Shown here: positions 1 to 7,695 of the stretch, piece by piece | How positions within the stretch are numbered: the stretch's first letter is position 1 | Layout: each line of letters begins with the position of its first letter | Origin: an uncultured Lachnospiraceae bacterium | GTDB taxonomy: Bacteria; Bacillota_A; Clostridia; Lachnospirales; Lachnospiraceae | Assembly: GCA_902780985.1 (NCBI GenBank) | Contig: CACZHN010000002.1 | Location: 1 to 36,430 of the forward strand | Direction of reading: 5' to 3' | DNA: 36,430 nucleotides | The notes under the pieces: model-generated | What the model was told of the DNA's origin: nothing | Seen by the model: the letters and a program-made list of their open reading frames with translations, nothing else | Database searches by the model: none | Program-made: the position numbers and the translations under genes

Positions 1-186
1 TATGTCGTGGCTCTTAAGGGTGCTCCTGAGAAAGACGGATTCTTGCTGGATGCCACAGGCGAGGATGTCAGTTCAAAACTTACGACACTCAATACTGCAG
101 CAGACGGAAGTACGGGAAATGTGATTTCTTACGGAACGGTTGGTGCGAATTTCACTCCGGGATCCGATTATTACGGAGACAGATAA
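1..186 (+). CDS. C-terminal end of an unrecognised protein (5' end outside window)
   Basis: An open frame starts at base 1 and runs to a TAA at 184-186, giving the last 61 residues of a protein whose start lies upstream of the window. The fragment is hydrophilic and rich in Gly, Asp, Ser and Thr, ends in YYGDR, and has no cysteine and no membrane segment. I do not recognise a family. The composition would fit an extracytoplasmic or surface protein, but this is only an impression. A strong terminator follows 20 bases later, so the gene ends its transcription unit. Confidence 0.6.
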   Translation, partial: YVVALKGAPEKDGFLLDATGEDVSSKLTTLNTAADGSTGNVISYGTVGANFTPGSDYYGDR

Positions 187-206
187 ATGAAATAACTTAT
201 ATTTTT

Positions 207-237
207 GAGAGTGCGGCTTTAAGGCCGCGCTCTTTTT
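207..237 (+). terminator. Intrinsic terminator after the first partial gene
   Basis: A 10-bp stem (AGAGTGCGGC at 208-217 with GCCGCGCTCT at 224-233, one G-T pair) has a 6-base loop and is followed by a run of five T. It separates the partial gene at 1-186 from nudC. Confidence 0.9.
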
Positions 238-299
238 ACTTGAATTAAAACATTTTAGAGGGTATCATGCATTTATTATTTATAGCGAGGAGAAACGGA

Positions 300-1121
300 A
301 TGATACAGGATATCTATCCGAGCAGGCTTGACTGCTCTTATAAAGCTTATGAGGCAAAGGACGAAGATACAGCTCTCTTTTTTGATACAGAAGGCAGAAT
401 GCTTATCGGAGAGGATAAGGACAGTGTAACACTTACTACAGTGAAAGATGCGTCGGGTAAGGAATTACAGTATCTTTTTTCTCTGGATGATAGGAAGTTT
501 TTTCTGGTGAAGGATAACGATATCTTTGAGAAGGAAGGGTTTCAATATCTTACCGTAAGAGAGATAAGAGACTCATATTCGGGAATGGAGATCTTTGCAG
601 TATTTACGGCATATCACTTATGGAAATGGTATGCGGATAACAGGTTCTGCGGGAAGTGCGGAAAGGGTCTCATACATGACGAAAGGGAAAGAGCACTGAG
701 ATGTCCGGATTGCGGAAACACTGTCTATCCAAGAATAAATCCGGCGGTTATAGTCGGTGTGACAAAGGGTGACAGCATCCTTCTCACAAAGTACAGAAGA
801 GGTTACTCTCATAATGCTCTTGTTGCGGGATTTACGGAAATCGGTGAAACACTGGAAGAGACAGTTGCCCGTGAAGTTATGGAGGAGACAGGAGTCAGAG
901 TAAAGAATATAAGATATTATAAGTCTCAGCCATGGGGAATCGCCCAGGATATCCTGGTAGGATTCTACTGCGATGCGGACGGAGACGGAGAAATCCGGAT
1001 GGACGAAACAGAGCTTAAATATGCCGAATGGGTGAAGAGAGAAGATGTGATCCTTCAGCCGAATAATCTGAGTCTTACAAATGAGATGATGAGGATGTTT
1101 AAGGAAGGCAGAGAAGTTTAA
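300..1121 (+). CDS. nudC: NADH pyrophosphatase, NudC-type Nudix hydrolase
   Basis: Hydrolyses NADH and related dinucleotides to mononucleotides; the family also acts in NAD-cap removal from RNA. A zinc ribbon with Cys117, Cys120, Cys135 and Cys138 precedes a complete Nudix box (G-x5-E-x7-REVMEETGV), and the NudC-typical SQPW motif follows it. The protein has 273 residues, near the usual length. I chose the ATG at 300 because GAGGAG lies 7 bases upstream and MIQDI is a typical family start; an in-frame ATG at 267 would add 11 residues. The gene has its own unit between the terminator at 207-237 and the conserved lysR leader region. It is probably housekeeping and not part of the sulfur block. 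Confidence 0.88.
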   Translation: MIQDIYPSRLDCSYKAYEAKDEDTALFFDTEGRMLIGEDKDSVTLTTVKDASGKELQYLFSLDDRKFFLVKDNDIFEKEGFQYLTVREIRDSYSGMEIFAVFTAYHLWKWYADNRFCGKCGKGLIHDERERALRCPDCGNTVYPRINPAVIVGVTKGDSILLTKYRRGYSHNALVAGFTEIGETLEETVAREVMEETGVRVKNIRYYKSQPWGIAQDILVGFYCDADGDGEIRMDETELKYAEWVKREDVILQPNNLSLTNEMMRMFKEGREV

Positions 1122-1263
1122 TGATTATTTATGTTTATAACCGGCGATAAATTATACGCTATAGCGAAGGATAGGTTGATGTGATAAACTCACTCTAATC
1201 ACTGTATCCTGTGATAAGTAGCACGGTTATCAAAGGATACATGCATCATCAGGGAGTTTAGTT
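1122..1263 (+). promoter_or_regulatory. Conserved upstream region of lysR copy 1, with LysR-box-like palindrome
   Basis: This 142-base gap is nearly repeated upstream of the second lysR copy (20272-20413) with no net length change. It holds TTAT-N8-ATAA at 1135-1150, which fits the T-N11-A pattern of LysR operators, and two GTGATAA words at 1181-1187 and 1211-1217. AGGGAG at 1251-1256 is the ribosome binding site for the ATG at 1264. No clean -35/-10 pair is obvious. Autoregulation is inferred from these palindromes and is not shown. Confidence 0.5.
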
Positions 1264-2172
1264 ATGACAATTATACAATTAAAGTATGTGATCGCACTCG
1301 CGAATGCTTCATCTATGCGAGAGGCCGCGAGCAAACTTTTTGTATCACAGCCGGCACTGTCTGCAACCATAAGGGAGTTGGAGGAAGAGCTGGGAATCAA
1401 AATCTTTGAGAGAAACAATAAGGGTATCGCTTTGACCAACGAAGGAAGGGAGTTTCTGACTTATGCTAAGCAGGCGGTGAGCCAGTATCAGGTGATTGAA
1501 GACAGATATGTGGAGAGCGAGAGAGATAAGGTTCATTTTTCTGTTTCCATGCAGCATTATGTATTCGCAGTGAAGGCTTTCCTTAATGCAATCCGTGAGT
1601 TCTCTTATTCCAAATACACTTACAGTGTGCAGGAAACAAAAACGGATGAAGTGCTGATCAACGTCAGAGACTTAAAGAGTGAGATAGGAATAATATCCTA
1701 CTCAAAAGGAAATGAGAATATATTCCGGAAACTTTTCCGTGAGTATGGTCTGTCCTTTCACCCGCTCATGGTAAGGGATACATATGCATATCTGTGGAAA
1801 GACCATCCGCTGGCTGACAGAGAGGAAATATCGTTGGAAGATCTGAAGGAATACCCGTGTATATCATTTGACCAGAGCAGTGAGAGTGAGTTCTATCTCT
1901 CGGAGGAAGCGCTGGGCGAATATGATTTCGTAAAAAGGATCAAGTCCAATGACAGAGCTACATCCATGGAAATCATGGCCGGAATGAACGGCTTTTCCAT
2001 CGGTACGGGAATCATGACCGAGAGTGTAGCCATCAGTAACGATCTTGTATGTATCAAGCTGAAGGAGGATGATCCTCTTACGATAGGATATATCATAAGG
2101 ACCGGAAATGCTCTGAGTGATATAGGACAGAGATATGTTGAGGAGCTTGAGAAGTATAAGGAATCGCGATAA
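1264..2172 (+). CDS. LysR-family transcriptional regulator (copy 1)
   Basis: A 302-residue LysR-type regulator. The N-terminal winged helix-turn-helix occupies roughly residues 1-60 (SMREAASKLFVSQPALSATI is the recognition region), followed by a linker helix and a two-lobed effector-binding domain to the end. The length is normal for the family. Start ATG has AGGGAG 7 bases upstream. It is about 90% identical to the regulator at 20414-21319 and clearly related, more distantly, to the one at 6753-7652. LysR regulators of sulfur metabolism commonly sense O-acetylserine or similar metabolites. Its position beside the cysteine attenuator and cysK suggests control of the sulfur block, but the effector cannot be read from sequence. 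Confidence 0.85.
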   Translation: MTIIQLKYVIALANASSMREAASKLFVSQPALSATIRELEEELGIKIFERNNKGIALTNEGREFLTYAKQAVSQYQVIEDRYVESERDKVHFSVSMQHYVFAVKAFLNAIREFSYSKYTYSVQETKTDEVLINVRDLKSEIGIISYSKGNENIFRKLFREYGLSFHPLMVRDTYAYLWKDHPLADREEISLEDLKEYPCISFDQSSESEFYLSEEALGEYDFVKRIKSNDRATSMEIMAGMNGFSIGTGIMTESVAISNDLVCIKLKEDDPLTIGYIIRTGNALSDIGQRYVEELEKYKESR

Positions 2173-2263
2173 TGTTTACTGATTGCCGATGAAAAGGTAT
2201 GGCGATTTTTCAAACGAGCGTTTTTGGTATAAGATAATTACAAATTTTACAGGAGGTACAAAA

Positions 2264-2353
2264 ATGAGAACATATCATAGATTTACATGTAACCATATGT
2301 GTTGTTGTAAGGCTGTATGTAGGAATATGGTCTGTTTTTCGTATACTTTATGA
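2264..2353 (+). CDS. Cys-rich leader peptide of a cysteine attenuator
   Basis: A 29-codon frame, too short for most gene finders, starts at ATG 2264 with a perfect AGGAGGT 6 bases upstream (2251-2257). Six of its 29 codons are Cys: codons 9, 13, 14, 15, 19 and 24, with three in a row at 2300-2308. Such a run is what a ribosome-stalling leader needs to sense charged tRNA-Cys. It stops at 2351-2353, just before a mutually exclusive antiterminator/terminator pair and the cysK-nifB-nifX operon. Possible -10 boxes are TATAAG (2228) or GATAAT (2233); the -35 is poor. Cysteine leader peptides that act by attenuation are known in actinobacteria; the mechanism here is inferred from structure. Confidence 0.82.
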   Translation: MRTYHRFTCNHMCCCKAVCRNMVCFSYTL

Positions 2354-2354
2354 A

Positions 2355-2413
2355 TAACTGTAAATAGCATTAAATGAGAGCAGTTACCATGAAGTGTGGT
2401 GACTGCTTTTTTT
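2355..2413 (+). promoter_or_regulatory. Cysteine attenuator: antiterminator and terminator hairpins
   Basis: TAACTG at 2355-2360, immediately after the leader stop codon, is complementary to CAGTTA at 2381-2386. The same CAGTTA is part of the left arm of a terminator stem (AGCAGTTACCA 2379-2389 with TGGTGACTGCT 2397-2407, one wobble, then T7). A ribosome finishing the leader would cover TAACTG and allow termination. A ribosome stalled at the Cys codons around 2300-2308 would leave it free, forming the antiterminator and permitting transcription into cysK, nifB and nifX. Confidence 0.8.
2379..2413 (+). terminator. Regulated intrinsic terminator of the attenuator
   Basis: An 11-bp stem (one G-T pair) with a 7-base loop is followed by seven T. 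It lies inside the leader of the cysK operon, 27 bases before the cysK start, which marks it as an attenuator terminator and not the end of a gene. Confidence 0.85.
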
Positions 2414-2440
2414 AATGATATAAAACTTAGAGGGAGAAAA

Positions 2441-3376
2441 ATGGGCGACATTAAGAAGATTGCGTTGGAACTTATAGGCGGGACACCTATCCTGAATATC
2501 AGCAGATATGCTGAGAGAAAGGGTATTACAGAAACGACATTACTGGCTAAGCTTGAGTACCTGAATCCGACAGGATCCGTAAAGGACCGTATAGCACTGG
2601 CAATGATCGAGGATGCCGAAGAGAAGGGAATACTGAAACCGGGGGCTACTATCATAGAGCCCACCAGCGGGAATACAGGTATAGGACTTGCTGCTGTGGC
2701 TGCGGCAAAGGGGTACAGAACCATACTTACGCTGCCTAAAACCATGAGTTACGAGAGAAGAAATATGCTTAGGGTATACGGTGCGGAACTTGTGCTGACA
2801 GACGGAGTAAAGGGGATGAACGGGGCGATAGAAAAAGCCCGTGAACTGAATGAAGAGATTAAAGACTCTGTTATCTTAGGCCAGTTTATAAATCCGGCAA
2901 ATCCGGAGATTCACAGGAAAACAACCGGTCCGGAAATATGGGATCAGACAGATGGGAAAGTTGATATTTTTGTGGCAGGTGTCGGTACAGGCGGAACAAT
3001 AACCGGAGTAGGAGAGTATTTAAAAGGACAGAATCCCGATATAAGAGTCGTAGCTGTAGAACCTGCCGCAAGCGCAGTTCTTTCAAAAGGAAAGCCCGGT
3101 CCTCACAAGATACAGGGTATAGGTGCCGGCTTTATTCCGGAGGTACTGAATACCGAGATTTATGATGAAGTGATAACAGTCGGTAACGAGGAGGCTTTTG
3201 AGGAAGGAAGAGCCATAGTGGTATCGGAAGGAATACTTGTCGGAATCTCGGCGGGAGCGGCACTTAAAGCGGCAGAGAAGATTGCAAAGAGACCGGAGAA
3301 TAAAGGAAAAACCATAGTTGTTCTTCTGCCGGATTCCGGTGACAGATATCTGTCCACGGCGTTGTTTAATAATTAG
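2441..3376 (+). CDS. cysK: Cysteine synthase (O-acetylserine sulfhydrylase), copy 1
   Basis: A PLP enzyme that makes cysteine from O-acetylserine and sulfide in the cytoplasm. The Schiff-base lysine is Lys48 in [15 protein letters not shown] at 75-80 binds substrate carboxylate; GTGGT binds PLP phosphate; [10 protein letters not shown] is near the C-terminus. Its 311 residues match the usual CysK length. ATG 2441 is preceded by AGGGA. An upstream GTG at 2396 lies within the terminator hairpin and is rejected. It is the first structural gene behind the cysteine attenuator, with nifB 15 bases downstream. It is closely related to the copy at 4770-5705. A thiol other than sulfide could be the true nucleophile. 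Confidence 0.92.
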   Translation: MGDIKKIALELIGGTPILNISRYAERKGITETTLLAKLEYLNPTGSVKDRIALAMIEDAEEKGILKPGATIIEPTSGNTGIGLAAVAAAKGYRTILTLPKTMSYERRNMLRVYGAELVLTDGVKGMNGAIEKARELNEEIKDSVILGQFINPANPEIHRKTTGPEIWDQTDGKVDIFVAGVGTGGTITGVGEYLKGQNPDIRVVAVEPAASAVLSKGKPGPHKIQGIGAGFIPEVLNTEIYDEVITVGNEEAFEEGRAIVVSEGILVGISAGAALKAAEKIAKRPENKGKTIVVLLPDSGDRYLSTALFNN

Positions 3377-3391
3377 AAGAAAGGAAGCAGA

Positions 3392-4264
3392 ATGTCAAAC
3401 ACATATAAAGATTTACAAAACTCACATCCATGTTTCGGCGGACACAGGAATAATGCGGGAAGAATACATCTTCCGGTCAGTCCGGGATGTAATATTGCAT
3501 GTCGCTTCTGCGATAGAAGTATCAATGATGTGGAAGAAAGACCCGGTGTAACATCAAAAGTGTTAAATCCGGAAGACTGCGAGAATATATTAAGAAAAGC
3601 TCTGGAAATCTGTCCCGACATAAAGGTTGCGGGAATAGCAGGACCGGGAGACACCCTTGCTACAGACAGAGCATTTAAGACATTTCGTATAGTAAAAGAA
3701 AAGTTCCCTGATCTTATTAAATGTATGAGTACAAACGGTCTTCTGCTCAGTGAAAAGGCTGATGAGGTGATAGATATAGGGATTGATTCTCTGACCGTAA
3801 CCGTTAATGCCGTCAATCCGAAGATCGAAGCAAAACTGAACGCATATATCATATATCACGGCGAAAAAATAGAAGGCGAAAAGGGTGCGGAGATACTCAT
3901 AAAAAATCAGCTCGAAGGTATCAGAAAAGTCGCGTCCGCCGGTATAACCGTAAAGGTCAATACAGTGCTGGTCCCTGAGATCAATGGGAATCATATAGAA
4001 GAGATTGCGAGAACGGTAAAGGAAGCCGGAGCAAAAATATATAATATTATCCCGCTTATTCCTCAGCATGAGCTGAAAGATTATGCGGCTCCGACTTGCC
4101 CCGAAATCGATGAGGCACGTATCAAGGCGTCCAAATATATAGATGTATTCAGACATTGCCAGCATTGTCGTGCAGATGCGGTGGGTGTTCCGGGTAAATC
4201 CGAATTCGGAGATCAGATATATCAGAGGCGTTTAAATGTAAAGGAGACCTTCTCGCATGGATAA
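3392..4264 (+). CDS. nifB: NifB-like radical SAM cofactor maturase
   Basis: NifB builds the [Fe8S9C] core of nitrogenase cofactors from Fe-S clusters and SAM. The hallmarks are present: HPCF at 12-15, the radical SAM triad Cys33-x3-Cys37-x2-Cys40, ERPGV downstream, and the C-terminal HCQHCRADAVG (Cys256, Cys259). At 290 residues it is the short form without a fused NifX domain. That domain is encoded by the next gene, which overlaps its end by 8 bases. It lies 15 bases after cysK, behind the cysteine attenuator, which puts cofactor synthesis under cysteine control. Presence of NifB implies that at least one of the D/K pairs carries a NifB-derived cofactor, unlike protochlorophyllide or F430 reductases. 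Confidence 0.9.
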   Translation: MSNTYKDLQNSHPCFGGHRNNAGRIHLPVSPGCNIACRFCDRSINDVEERPGVTSKVLNPEDCENILRKALEICPDIKVAGIAGPGDTLATDRAFKTFRIVKEKFPDLIKCMSTNGLLLSEKADEVIDIGIDSLTVTVNAVNPKIEAKLNAYIIYHGEKIEGEKGAEILIKNQLEGIRKVASAGITVKVNTVLVPEINGNHIEEIARTVKEAGAKIYNIIPLIPQHELKDYAAPTCPEIDEARIKASKYIDVFRHCQHCRADAVGVPGKSEFGDQIYQRRLNVKETFSHG

Positions 4265-4628
4265 TGAAACATATCGTGTTGCAGTCGCTTCAAGTGATGG
4301 CATAGTGGTTAACAGTCATTTCGGAAAAGCCGGGATTTTTCATATCTACGATGTTAATGATAACGGTGATATTAAGCATGTAGAGGAAAGAAGATTAGAA
4401 CCGGTATGTAACGGCGGAAACCACACGGAAAACAGGCTGAAGGAGAACTTTGAAAAACTGCGGGATTGCCGATATCTTCTGGTAAGCAGGATAGGCGGCG
4501 GAGCGGCTGCTGTTGCTGAAGATATGGGAATCATACCGATGGAACTTGCGGGCGTGATAGAAGATTCGATATCTGAGTTAATTAAGTACAGAAAACTTCA
4601 GGATCTTTTTAACGAATACGGGCAGTAG
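4257..4628 (+). CDS. NifX/NafY-like cofactor-binding protein, copy 1
   Basis: A 123-residue protein of the dinitrogenase iron-molybdenum cofactor family. Members bind or shuttle NifB-type cofactors between NifB and the catalytic protein. The family signature appears as VNSHFGKA near residues 18-25, in the position of the conserved histidine motif, and the length is that of a single domain. The ATG at 4257 lies inside the end of nifB, so the genes are probably translationally coupled. In many organisms the same domain is fused to the NifB C-terminus, so this pair looks like a split version. A paralogue with a Cys-rich insert lies at 10546-10947. Confidence 0.82.
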   Translation: MDNETYRVAVASSDGIVVNSHFGKAGIFHIYDVNDNGDIKHVEERRLEPVCNGGNHTENRLKENFEKLRDCRYLLVSRIGGGAAAVAEDMGIIPMELAGVIEDSISELIKYRKLQDLFNEYGQ

Positions 4629-4656
4629 ATCTTAGGTGATAAAAAAACCTTATGGA

Positions 4657-4684
4657 TTGATATAAAATACCTATATTTTACAAA
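4657..4684 (+). promoter_or_regulatory. Candidate promoter for cysK copy 2
   Basis: TTGATA (4657-4662) and TACAAA (4679-4684) are spaced by 16 bases in the 141-base gap before the second cysK. A GTGATAA word, as seen in the lysR upstream regions, lies just upstream at 4636-4642. No Cys leader peptide is seen here, so this cysK copy is probably not attenuated like the first. Confidence 0.4.
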
Positions 4685-4769
4685 AATGCGGGGGTGAAGC
4701 ATAATTACTGATGTTCAAAAACAAAACCCGTATTTAAAACTTAAAACAAAGTCGGAAGGGAGAAAACAT

Positions 4770-5705
4770 ATGTCAGAAATAAAAGAAAGTGCATTGGAAC
4801 TTATCGGTGGAACACCGATATTAAAACTTAACGGTTATTCCAAAAAGGCCGGTATAACAGGTGTAAATATTCTTGCAAAGCTTGAATATTTAAATCCTGC
4901 CGGATCGGTCAAGGACAGAATAGCTCTTGCGATGATAGAGGATGCCGAGAAGAGCGGAAAGCTAAAACCGGGAGCCACGATCATTGAGCCTACATCTGGA
5001 AATACAGGTATCGGACTTGCAGCAGTAGCGGCAGCTAAGGGCTACAGAGCAATTCTTACTCTTCCGGATACAATGTCAGTTGAGAGAAGAAATCTGCTTA
5101 AGGCATATGGTGCCGAAATAGTTCTTACAGAAGGCGCAAAGGGTATGAAGGGCGCTATAGCAAAGGCAGAAGAACTCGAGAAGGAAATCGACGGTGCGGT
5201 TATCCTCGGTCAGTTCATAAATCCTTCAAACCCTGCGATTCATAAGGCAACAACCGGTCCTGAGATCTGGGAGCAGACAGACGGAAAGGTTGATTACTTT
5301 ATCGCCGGTATCGGTACGGGCGGAACGATCACAGGTGTAGGACAGTATCTTAAGGAGAAGAATCCTGACGTTAAGGTCATTGCGGTAGAGCCCGCAACCA
5401 GTCCGGTTCTTTCAAAGGGTACAGCCGGTGCACACAAGATTCAGGGCATCGGAGCCGGATTTGTTCCGGAGGTTCTTGATACAAAAGTATATGATGAAGT
5501 ACTTGCAATCGAGAATGAAGATGCATTTGCGGAAGGTAAGAGCTTTGCTGTTGCAGAGGGAATCCTTGTCGGTATCTCATCAGGTGCAGCTCTTAAAGCA
5601 GCTAAGATAATAGCTTCAAGAGAAGAGGCAAAGGGTAAGAACATAGTGGTTCTTCTTCCTGATTCGGGAGACAGATACCTTTCGACACCGCTTTTTTCAA
5701 ACTAA
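4770..5705 (+). CDS. cysK: Cysteine synthase (O-acetylserine sulfhydrylase), copy 2
   Basis: A second full-length CysK of 311 residues, with Lys48 in NPAGSVKDR, TSGNTG, GTGGT and [10 protein letters not shown] all intact. It is closely similar to the first copy along its length, implying duplication. GGAAGGGAG precedes the ATG at 4770. It has its own candidate promoter and is followed by a terminator, so it forms a single-gene unit between the nifB operon and the nifH-like operon. The pair may differ in regulation (attenuated versus LysR-controlled) or in preferred sulfur donor. Only biochemistry can tell sulfide from a thiol. Confidence 0.92.
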   Translation: MSEIKESALELIGGTPILKLNGYSKKAGITGVNILAKLEYLNPAGSVKDRIALAMIEDAEKSGKLKPGATIIEPTSGNTGIGLAAVAAAKGYRAILTLPDTMSVERRNLLKAYGAEIVLTEGAKGMKGAIAKAEELEKEIDGAVILGQFINPSNPAIHKATTGPEIWEQTDGKVDYFIAGIGTGGTITGVGQYLKEKNPDVKVIAVEPATSPVLSKGTAGAHKIQGIGAGFVPEVLDTKVYDEVLAIENEDAFAEGKSFAVAEGILVGISSGAALKAAKIIASREEAKGKNIVVLLPDSGDRYLSTPLFSN

Positions 5706-5718
5706 GTTATTTTAAACC

Positions 5719-5775
5719 GAAGATTCACCGTTTTACACCCGAAGTTTTGGGTATCTGCGGTGAACCTTCTTTTTT
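5719..5775 (+). terminator. Intrinsic terminator between cysK copy 2 and the nifH-like operon
   Basis: GAAGATTCACCG (5719-5730) pairs with CGGTGAACCTTC (5758-5769) with one mismatch. A smaller ACCC/GGGT stem lies inside the loop, and six T follow. The nifH-like gene starts 64 bases later. Its promoter must lie within this short gap or transcription must read through; I see no convincing -35/-10 pair. Confidence 0.8.
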
Positions 5776-5812
5776 AACCCCAATATATCATAAAGGGCTG
5801 ATGAAACCCTAA

Positions 5813-6688
<876 letters not shown>

Positions 6689-6752
6689 TGATGAAGGCAT
6701 AGCAGCCGGAATCTCAGATCGGGTTATGTAGTTCATCTTTAGGAGGCTTAAA

Positions 6753-7652
6753 TTGACTATATTACAGTTAAAATATGTCATTGCCATAGATGAAGAATGC
6801 TCTATGAGGAAGGCTGCCGATAAACTTCATATTTCACAACCGGGATTATCGATAGCCATAAGAGAACTTGAAAATGAAATAGGTATTCAGATATTCCAAA
6901 GAGTTCATAATGGTGTTGTGACTACGGTTGCCGGAAAAACATTTCTTGCCAATGCCAGAAGTGCAGTAGAAGCATATGAAATTTTCGAGAACAAGTATTT
7001 GAATACTGCAAAGGCTAAACCCACATTTTCGGTTTCAATGCAGCATTATACATTTGCGGTCAATGCTTTTGTCGATTTAATAAAAGAGAATGGGTACGAT
7101 GATTTTCAGTACTCCGTAAAAGAGACACAGACAAACGAAGTTATTGAGGATGTCAAGATAATGACATCGGAAGTCGGAGTTATAGCTTTAAGTGATTACA
7201 ACAGAGCTAAGTTTAACAAGATCTTTGCTGCAAGTTTTCTGGAGTTTCATGAACTCTTTGAGTGTAATACTTACGTATATCTGTGGAAGAATCATCCGCT
7301 GTCTGATCGTGAAGAGCTCTCTCTTGAAGAACTGCAGGACTATCCTTGTATGGTTTTTGATCAGGGAGAAAACAGCTCGTTCTATTTCAGAGAAGAGGCT
7401 CTTGCAACCTATGATTATAAAAGGGTCATAAGCACCAATGAAAGAGCGACCTCCATGGAGCTTATGATAGGATTGGACGGTTATGCCGTAGGTTCCGGAC
7501 TCCTTGATGCGAGTCTCAATACTTCGGAGTTTAAAGCCATCAAATTAAAGGAAGAAGAGACTCTGACCCTGGGGTATATTGTCAGAGCCGGAAGCGGACT
7601 TTCAAATCTTGCAAGGGCGTACATCAGAAAGTTGGAAGAGTATAGGTTGTAA
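6753..7652 (+). CDS. LysR-family regulator inside the nif-like operon
   Basis: A 299-residue LysR regulator with an N-terminal winged helix-turn-helix (SMRKAADKLHISQPGLSIAI) and a full effector domain. The start is TTG at 6753, supported by a perfect AGGAGG 6 bases upstream; there is no nearby in-frame ATG. It lies between nifH and D1 on the same strand with gaps of 64 and 43 bases, so it is probably co-transcribed. It is a more distant paralogue of the two lysR genes at 1264 and 20414, which places three related regulators around one pathway. It may sense the imported substrate, while the flanking pair sense general sulfur status; this is speculation. Confidence 0.83.
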   Translation: MTILQLKYVIAIDEECSMRKAADKLHISQPGLSIAIRELENEIGIQIFQRVHNGVVTTVAGKTFLANARSAVEAYEIFENKYLNTAKAKPTFSVSMQHYTFAVNAFVDLIKENGYDDFQYSVKETQTNEVIEDVKIMTSEVGVIALSDYNRAKFNKIFAASFLEFHELFECNTYVYLWKNHPLSDREELSLEELQDYPCMVFDQGENSSFYFREEALATYDYKRVISTNERATSMELMIGLDGYAVGSGLLDASLNTSEFKAIKLKEEETLTLGYIVRAGSGLSNLARAYIRKLEEYRL

Positions 7653-7695
7653 ACCGATTAAATGAAAATTGTAGTAAGGAAGGGAGAATTATAAA

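Larger units (their letters stand above)
1122..2172 (+). repeat. Direct repeat copy 1 (lysR plus upstream region), partner at 20272-21319
   Basis: The upstream region and the whole lysR gene recur at 20272-21319 in the same orientation. Both the GGCGATAA motif and the start codon are offset by exactly 19,150 bases. The two proteins differ at about 28 of roughly 300 residues by eye. The repeats bracket the entire nitrogenase-like and cysteine block, so homologous recombination between them could delete or duplicate about 19 kb. Confidence 0.85.

Noticed and set aside
2396..2440. GTG start for cysK copy 1
   Set aside because: It lies within the attenuator terminator hairpin; ATG 2441 has its own ribosome binding site and gives the normal CysK length.
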